Part shown: positions 58,516 through 64,000 of the stretch, in pieces
Layout of the letters: every line of letters starts with the position of its first letter
Position numbering within the stretch: position 1 is the stretch's first letter
DNA from: Paenibacillus sp. 1_12
GTDB taxonomy: Bacteria > Bacillota > Bacilli > Paenibacillales > NBRC-103111
DNA length: 64,000 nucleotides
NCBI RefSeq assembly: GCF_900114475.1
Contig: NZ_FOTE01000001.1
Span: forward strand, 437,306-501,305
Direction of reading: 5' to 3'
Translations under genes and position numbers: made by a program
The notes under the pieces: generated by a model
Told to the model about the DNA's origin: nothing
What the model saw: the letters and a program-made list of their open reading frames with translations, nothing else
Databases searched by the model: none

Positions 58516-60831
58516 TTATATAGGCCACCTTACATTCCCTAAACCCAAAATATGAACCCCCAGCCAAACCCCTAGGGTACAGAATGGCTCCGGTACTCCT
58601 CCTCCGATTGTCTCCGGCTTTCTAATAACGGAATACAATTTATCCACATAGAGACCTTCCACTGTGGAGGGGAAATATGAGATATTACCGTAAACTTCCC
58701 GTATTGCCTGCTTAAAAGATTGACAGAACTTTTGTGAAGTGCTTCCGATTATCGTATCGTTATGTACAATATGAAATATTTGCCCATTATAGTGAAGAGT
58801 TATTTCGTCCCCTTCTATTATTCGATCTCTGATGTACTTCTGATTATCCTTGGGCCCTTTAACTATAACTTGATTGACAAAACTCTCTTCGTCCGTATCA
58901 TCTTTCATACCGAACTCGATGCTGCTTAATGATCTCTTTCCATAGAAGCGAGTTTGATACCATCTCCCATCATTTGATCTGGATAGGATCGTTTTATCCG
59001 ATTCAATTAAATTCAGTTGCGTTTTCGCCCTGGTTATAGCAACATAATACACTTTTGCTTCTTCCATCAGATCAGTATCTTTTCCGCGATCTGATTTCCT
59101 TACCAATAACACTTTATCGAATTCTCTGCCTTTGGATTGATGTATTGTCGTAACACACAGGCGGGAATCTACTTCTTCGTAAAGTTCCTCAGGCAGCTTG
59201 TATTCTCTGGAAAGTTTCCCAAGCAAAGTATCCCTATTGACATAGCTCTGGTCTTCTCCGACAATACCTCTTAAGAGATTGAATTTCATCTCTGTCTCCC
59301 CCGGGTTCCAAAAACTGAATGTTCTATTAAGCAGTTCCATATTCCTTAGAGTTATGACATGATCATTCGATGAAAGCAACTCCGTTATCCATGAAGGTAT
59401 CAACGGGTACATATTTTGCTTTTTTACGCTATGGGAAAACCCTCTTTTTCTGAGATAACCTGAAAGCTTCAAAACTTCACCGTTAGTTCTGCAAAGTAAT
59501 CCTATTTTAGAATCAGACAATTCCGAACCACCCAATTCGAAATTTGAAAATCCGCCCCTGGAAGGGAGCTCGCTCATTAAACCCAGGAAAGATTGAATTT
59601 GATCCGGGATACCGCTTTCCAACATGGTTCTGGATTTTAACGAAAAGGCGGTCAATACCTGATTCTGCCTGTGGTTTTTCGATAAAGACACAGTTTCCAG
59701 TTTTTCTCCGCAATATTGATGCAGCCAATCTCTGAATGTAACCGAATCAAGTTCATCCGGCTTATCTTTTATTTGATAATCATATATTCCTTGCATAGGG
59801 TCCCCAAGCAATGTAAAACCGCCATGTAATTTTTCCAGTATAGCTTTTACAAAACGAGCCCTTAAACCGACTAGATCCTGAATTTCATCAATGAAAATAT
59901 GTTTAAAATTTTCTAACAACAACGGTTCTTCATCCAGTAATTCGATAGCCATTTGAATTCTTTCTTCATAATCCTTACCAACTACATCTTTACCGCAGTG
60001 ATTTAACATGATCGTTGCAAAGGAGTCGAATGTTCTAATTTCCAAAAAAGCTAAATCTCCCGGAAGTTCTCCCGATTTTATTTCTTTATAATATCTCTCT
60101 TTAATCTCTTTGACTGCGGTTCTGGTAAAACATAGAACCAGCATTTCTTCCGAGGGACTAATGTCATTATGGAGAAACATATATTTGATTTTTTCGATCA
60201 AAGAATACGTCTTTCCCGTACCGGGACCCGCATTGACCAGCATACAACGTTCTGGGTCCCCTTCGATAATATCAGTTTGAGAGCCCACTTCTTTGTGGGT
60301 TAATATTGTTTCAGTTGGGTCCAACACTACGTTAAGTATATTTGCTGCTAGTTGTAGATCTTTGGGTTTAGTCAAGATAGCATTGTCGTAAATTTGTCCT
60401 ATTTCCCGTTGATTAATAGGCCTACGAGCGTCATTGAGTGATTTCAACAGTGTATAATGACGAACAGATACTTCAACCTTATCTACACCGGGTCGACAGG
60501 TGCTAAAATGTTTACAATCTACTTTATAACAGCGACATTGCTCTTTTAAGTTCCCGTCAGCCAAAGCAAAGCCAAACACCATATCTTCCTTATCACCCAA
60601 GAGAGAGCAATAGGAATTTAAATCAAAATCGCTGATCTGAGGAGGTGTAAGAAGATGTTTAATATTATCTGTATGGAATCCGCTTACAGCTTGCATCCCT
60701 TTAATATTCCTAAGCATTTCAACCAAAGCTTTTTTTCCTTTTACGTGTTTGTGAAAATTTGTATCCTGAACCAGAGAACCGTTTAATGGATGAACATTAC
60801 TTATTGGGATAATATTTGACTTAACTGGCAT
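58516..60831 (-). CDS. SF1 (UvrD/Rep-like) helicase with Cys-rich N-terminus
   Basis: 771 residues. N-terminal 150 residues unrecognised but with a cysteine cluster CRCYKVDCKHFSTC (99-112) that could hold zinc or an iron-sulfur cluster. Helicase core: AGPGTGKTYSLI (Walker A, 201-212), HIFIDEIQDL, LLGDPMQGIYDYQ, TTIHQSKGREFDKVLLV and YYVAITRAKTQL. The C-terminal 120 residues form an additional domain. ATG overlaps the Hsp70 gene by 11 bases, with GAGGTG as ribosome binding site. A second SF1 helicase beside the NERD fusion is unusual for DISARM-like loci. Confidence 0.86.
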   Translation of the reverse strand: MPVKSNIIPISNVHPLNGSLVQDTNFHKHVKGKKALVEMLRNIKGMQAVSGFHTDNIKHLLTPPQISDFDLNSYCSLLGDKEDMVFGFALADGNLKEQCRCYKVDCKHFSTCRPGVDKVEVSVRHYTLLKSLNDARRPINQREIGQIYDNAILTKPKDLQLAANILNVVLDPTETILTHKEVGSQTDIIEGDPERCMLVNAGPGTGKTYSLIEKIKYMFLHNDISPSEEMLVLCFTRTAVKEIKERYYKEIKSGELPGDLAFLEIRTFDSFATIMLNHCGKDVVGKDYEERIQMAIELLDEEPLLLENFKHIFIDEIQDLVGLRARFVKAILEKLHGGFTLLGDPMQGIYDYQIKDKPDELDSVTFRDWLHQYCGEKLETVSLSKNHRQNQVLTAFSLKSRTMLESGIPDQIQSFLGLMSELPSRGGFSNFELGGSELSDSKIGLLCRTNGEVLKLSGYLRKRGFSHSVKKQNMYPLIPSWITELLSSNDHVITLRNMELLNRTFSFWNPGETEMKFNLLRGIVGEDQSYVNRDTLLGKLSREYKLPEELYEEVDSRLCVTTIHQSKGREFDKVLLVRKSDRGKDTDLMEEAKVYYVAITRAKTQLNLIESDKTILSRSNDGRWYQTRFYGKRSLSSIEFGMKDDTDEESFVNQVIVKGPKDNQKYIRDRIIEGDEITLHYNGQIFHIVHNDTIIGSTSQKFCQSFKQAIREVYGNISYFPSTVEGLYVDKLYSVIRKPETIGGGVPEPFCTLGVWLGVHILGLGNVRWPI

Positions 60832-62263
60832 CAGTTATCACCTCGATTGATGAATCCGGTAATTTATAAGTCATCTTCGGACCTGGGTAACTCCATAGCA
60901 CGTGATACTTATCACTTCTATTTTTACTCTTGGCTTTAAAATGAATCACCATATCCTGATCCAAACTTACCGTAATATCAATTTGCTCTTTGAAGAAGCC
61001 AAAAGAGGGGACATGGGCGTATCCCAGAATCTTCCCATTCTCATTTGCGAAAATGAGGTTAGCTGTATCACTATCTTCCACCAAAGCGAATGATGCGGTG
61101 AATTCATTGCCTCGCATACTTTCACCATTCTTAATGATCGGGTAAAAACCACCGTCCGACAATATCACTCCAACGGATTCCGACATTATATAGCTTCCTT
61201 CAGTCAAACTTAATTCGGCAGCCCCATAGGCCACACTCCACTCCGAAGCATCGGGAAAAATCTTATGACAATTCCATTCTTGCTCGACTCTCTCAATAAA
61301 TGGGCGTAAATTAATGCTCCCGCCAACCAACAAGATGCATCCCAGATTATCAAAATTGATTTTGGCTTGCTCTAATGTAGCATTCATACAATCCATGGCT
61401 CTGAGAACTTCCGGTTCGATTAGTGCTGTAAAAGTATCATTATCGATAGCGACCTTAACAGGACCGTAGTCACCGTATTTATTAAGCCTGACATCCACCA
61501 GATCCATGACAGATAAATCCCTTTTTGCCGTCTCACATTGCGCAATGAGTCTATCTCTAAACGAAGCGGGCATATCTTCGAACGAAACACCTCTCGGATT
61601 TGCTCTTTCAATTTGGTTGTGAGCCCATCGAGCCAGCTTTGAATCAATGTCGTCACCACCGAGCATCTCGTTACCCACGGATACTTCACGAATGCTGCCC
61701 TTGTTATTTTCGAGTATTGAGATATCTAAAGTACCTCCTCCCCAATCGAACACCGCTACTTTAGAGTATGATTTAACCTTATCGAAATTATGAAATATAG
61801 CGGCAGTAGACTCACTAACAAAGGATGTAATCGTTATACCCGCCGTCTTAGCAGCGTAACGTAGAGCTTGACGCTTTTCCGCGGAAAAATCTACCGGAAC
61901 GGCAACGACCGCACTTTGGATTAAGCCATCCCCTGATTTATCGGAGACTTGTTTGACTAATCCTTTGAAAATTTCAGCCGCGATCATTTCCGGTGTCCAC
62001 ACTTTACCACCTAAATTCCATTGAATATTTTCACCAAGCCAGGATTTTATAGAGCTGAATACCTCGCATGACTCGCTTAACTGTTGTCTTTTATTCCAAG
62101 CTTCCCTACCACTTAAGACCTCACCCGTGAGTTTATCGATGATGACCAGTGAAGGAAAAGGGGCCGTATAGCCGTCCGTATAACGGATTGCCCTTTTACC
62201 ATCCAGTATGCCAACACAAGCACTGTTCGTGGTCCCAAAATCAATACCGAAATCGATTTTCAT
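60821..62263 (-). CDS. Hsp70-like ATPase (DnaK relative) in defence-like operon
   Basis: 480 residues against about 610 for DnaK. Full nucleotide-binding domain: DFGIDFGTTNSACVG (phosphate 1), AVVAVPVDFS, FDWGGGTLDISI (phosphate 2) and ILLVGGSINLRPFI (adenosine). The remaining about 110 residues replace the DnaK substrate-binding domain and lid with a short beta-rich part, so it is not a general chaperone. ATG with GGGAG. It is coupled to the SF1 helicase and preceded by two helical proteins, suggesting an ATP-driven switch in complex assembly. Confidence 0.85.
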   Translation of the reverse strand: MKIDFGIDFGTTNSACVGILDGKRAIRYTDGYTAPFPSLVIIDKLTGEVLSGREAWNKRQQLSESCEVFSSIKSWLGENIQWNLGGKVWTPEMIAAEIFKGLVKQVSDKSGDGLIQSAVVAVPVDFSAEKRQALRYAAKTAGITITSFVSESTAAIFHNFDKVKSYSKVAVFDWGGGTLDISILENNKGSIREVSVGNEMLGGDDIDSKLARWAHNQIERANPRGVSFEDMPASFRDRLIAQCETAKRDLSVMDLVDVRLNKYGDYGPVKVAIDNDTFTALIEPEVLRAMDCMNATLEQAKINFDNLGCILLVGGSINLRPFIERVEQEWNCHKIFPDASEWSVAYGAAELSLTEGSYIMSESVGVILSDGGFYPIIKNGESMRGNEFTASFALVEDSDTANLIFANENGKILGYAHVPSFGFFKEQIDITVSLDQDMVIHFKAKSKNRSDKYHVLWSYPGPKMTYKLPDSSIEVITDAS

Positions 62264-62284
62264 ATGTATCGTCTCCCGTGTCTG

Positions 62285-63571
62285 TTATAACTCAATGCCT
62301 TCCTTTATAAGCAGATCAAATACTTTTAACAACTGTAATCTTAAATTTCCTCCAAGATCGAGACTCATATCATCAGATTTAATCTCCATCAGATCAGCAT
62401 ATTCCCATTTCAATAAACCACTTAGTTTTCGCTTGAACTCTCGGGAGGCAAATGTACTTTCTTGTTCGGACATTTCAATCAGTTGTACTAACTTAATTTC
62501 ATATTCTCGTTCTTTTTGCCCCTGCAATATCACCAGCTCTTTATTATTTTCAACTAATGTATTGATTTTTGCTAAGAGATCACGATTTTCAATCGAATAC
62601 TCATAATTTTTTCGTTCGTATTCCTGTATTTTAATTTCCTGTTCTTTTCGTTTACGAACTTCCGCTTCCAATTCGTTTCTTACATACGAAGCAGCTTTTG
62701 TCGAAGCGGCTATTTTTGTTTCTATGTCTTCGACATAATTTTTTAACTGGCTAACTTGTTTGAACCACTCGTCTTTGTTAAACACTGATATTTTTTGTGC
62801 CGTTGCTTCATTAATTACAGTACTAGTCCTATTGATAGGTTCCATCGAACTTTTGGATTTATTCATTTGCTGTAAGAGTCCGAGAGAAAACATCAAATTT
62901 CTTGCTTCATCTACCAAATCAGATGTTGCTGTTTCAAATGAATATTTGAGATTGTTGGGCATAATTGCCTTCCTCCCGGATTCTACAAGCCATAAAAGAA
63001 TTGGCATCCGTAAATCAGCATTAACGTCCGATTGCTGTTTCTGAATCAAGCAAGCTGCAGAGACCAAGATTAAACAAGAGAATTGCTTATCAGTAAATGG
63101 CATTTCGGATAATTTCGCCCTAAGTAAAACATTAGAGTTAAGCAAAATTTGTGTGATAGTTGCAAGCAATTTTTCGCCCGAAGGCATTTGATTAGAAAAA
63201 TCGGTTATCTTTTCACATAAATCCATAAACAAAATAAAGGATAGCTGGAGTGCGTTCTCAGAAAAGTGTTTCACTAAATGGATTTGGCGAAGATAACCTG
63301 AACCACGGGCCTGATCCAAACTTTTTGATAGTTCTTTGAAAAAGAGAAGTTTAATATCTTCCTCCATATATCTCCATGCATCTGCGACAGCCTTAGTACC
63401 CACCGAAGGAGGAAGGGCAAACATATAATCTAAGCCTCCTTCCCAATAAACGCTATCTTGTAGTAATCCGCATAAATGCCTCTCGGCTTGCTCCTTATCC
63501 GCGGCGGATAACTTTCCATTCCCTTTAAATTTGGTTACCAAATCATCGAGAATTCCTACAACCTCATTCAT
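62285..63571 (-). CDS. Helical/coiled-coil protein of unknown function
   Basis: 428 residues. N-terminal about 240 residues are helical; residues about 265-380 form a long coiled coil rich in E, K, Q and N (ELEAEVRKRKEQEIKIQEYE). A compact C-terminal part ends LGGNLRLQLLKVFDLLIKEG. Not recognised. It lies 21 bases before the Hsp70-like gene and overlaps the upstream gene by four bases; it may act as a partner or nucleotide-exchange-type factor for the Hsp70 protein, which is only a guess from position and coiled-coil form. Confidence 0.75.
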   Translation of the reverse strand: MNEVVGILDDLVTKFKGNGKLSAADKEQAERHLCGLLQDSVYWEGGLDYMFALPPSVGTKAVADAWRYMEEDIKLLFFKELSKSLDQARGSGYLRQIHLVKHFSENALQLSFILFMDLCEKITDFSNQMPSGEKLLATITQILLNSNVLLRAKLSEMPFTDKQFSCLILVSAACLIQKQQSDVNADLRMPILLWLVESGRKAIMPNNLKYSFETATSDLVDEARNLMFSLGLLQQMNKSKSSMEPINRTSTVINEATAQKISVFNKDEWFKQVSQLKNYVEDIETKIAASTKAASYVRNELEAEVRKRKEQEIKIQEYERKNYEYSIENRDLLAKINTLVENNKELVILQGQKEREYEIKLVQLIEMSEQESTFASREFKRKLSGLLKWEYADLMEIKSDDMSLDLGGNLRLQLLKVFDLLIKEGIEL

Positions 63572-64000
63572 GTTTCAGTGCTCCTTATATACATTTGTAT
63601 GGTCCCCAGCATATTCTCTTTTTCTGGGGATTTCGGGATATTATCTTTATAGAAAAGTAATCTTAAGGCTATATCTCCACTCTCTTTTTTTCGATCGGAT
63701 AAGCATCTGTTAAATATTAGCCAATTGTTCAACCAATCATTACTAAGTAGATTAACTATAGCTTCTTTCCCTTTTTCCGCATGTGACAAATTTGTATAAA
63801 GCGCTTTATCATCAGGCCTCAAAGGCAAAAAATTAATTAATTGTAGCAAAACTGAATCATTGTGAATCGTTCCTTTATCAATCGGCAGACCTAATAGGTA
63901 TCTGGTGATGAGTTCTTTTAAAGGTGTAAACGTGTAATCCGACCAATCAGACTCCAAGACCTTACAAGCATTTACGAACCTAGCTTGTCTCATCAAAACT
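63568..64000 (-). CDS. Unknown helical protein, 5' end beyond window
   Basis: At least 142 residues visible, ending GTIQMYIRSTET. Helical, no recognised domain (ITRYLLGLPIDKGTIHNDSV, LLSNDWLNNWLIFNRC). The frame stays open to the window edge; TTG/ATG codons at 63991-63996 have no visible ribosome binding site, so the start is probably outside. Its stop overlaps the next gene's ATG by four bases (ATGA), so it belongs to the operon. Confidence 0.65.
   Translation of the reverse strand, partial: VLMRQARFVNACKVLESDWSDYTFTPLKELITRYLLGLPIDKGTIHNDSVLLQLINFLPLRPDDKALYTNLSHAEKGKEAIVNLLSNDWLNNWLIFNRCLSDRKKESGDIALRLLFYKDNIPKSPEKENMLGTIQMYIRSTET

Noticed and set aside
1-64000. CRISPR array, prophage or intact insertion sequence
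   Set aside because: No regularly spaced repeats, no cas, phage structural, integrase or transposase genes; the only mobile trace is the maturase scrap at 49247-49474.

Overview
The window looks like a chromosomal segment of a Paenibacillus-type Gram-positive bacterium (Bacillota). Evidence: strong AGGAGG-type ribosome binding sites, frequent TTG/GTG starts, lipoproteins in place of periplasmic proteins, many solute ABC transporters paired with AraC/YesN-type regulators, a copper-amine-oxidase-like stalk domain, and a tRNA without an encoded CCA. No rRNA, CRISPR array or intact transposase is visible.

Layout. (1) 1-12.3 kb, mostly minus strand: the N-terminus of a copper-type P-ATPase; a TetR/MFS efflux pair; an HD-GYP c-di-GMP phosphodiesterase; a MarR regulator; a MarR-HlyD-HlyD-EmrB-type operon with a secreted protein at its end; and a second 14-TM exporter with palindromic operators. 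(2) 12.7-23.4 kb: a sugar-acid island with LacI and AraC regulators, an RraA-like aldolase, a carbohydrate ABC importer, mannonate dehydratase (UxuA), an enolase-superfamily dehydratase and an aldose-epimerase-like protein. (3) 23.4-27.8 kb: a TipA-like MerR regulator, a MocR regulator, a LysN-like aminotransferase, tRNA-Lys(CTT) and a 60-residue proline-rich protein. (4) 27.8-38.1 kb: an LplABC-like importer with a membrane-bound AraC regulator, a ComEC-like metallo-beta-lactamase with a DUF3006 protein, a CBS-GGDEF cyclase coupled to an orphan gene, and an MFS transporter behind tandem operators.

(5) 38.3-46.4 kb: a sulfonate/nitrate-type ABC transporter co-transcribed with an AprA-like flavoprotein and an AprB-like ferredoxin; a second ferredoxin and a second flavoprotein diverge at its head. 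All three leaders end in a terminator-like hairpin just before the ribosome binding site. All three also carry the same short motif, CnACCrTA followed 4-6 bases later by GGAGA, overlapping the hairpin. This looks like one shared attenuation system; I do not recognise the RNA element.

(6) 46.4-51.8 kb: a decayed zone with a broken sugar-permease gene, a C-terminal scrap of a group II intron maturase, a secreted CAP-domain gene apparently cut short by a one-base frameshift and by that scrap, and other fragments.

(7) 51.8-64 kb: a tight minus-strand operon that runs off the window. In transcription order: an unrecognised helical protein, a coiled-coil protein, an Hsp70-like ATPase, an SF1 (UvrD-like) helicase, a DrmA-like helicase, a DrmB-like DUF1998 protein and a NERD-nuclease/SF1-helicase fusion. 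DrmA and DrmB are the core of DISARM anti-phage systems, but no methyltransferase or phospholipase-D nuclease is visible here. An Hsp70 module plus two SF1 helicases around drmAB is the best candidate in the window for an undescribed defence system.
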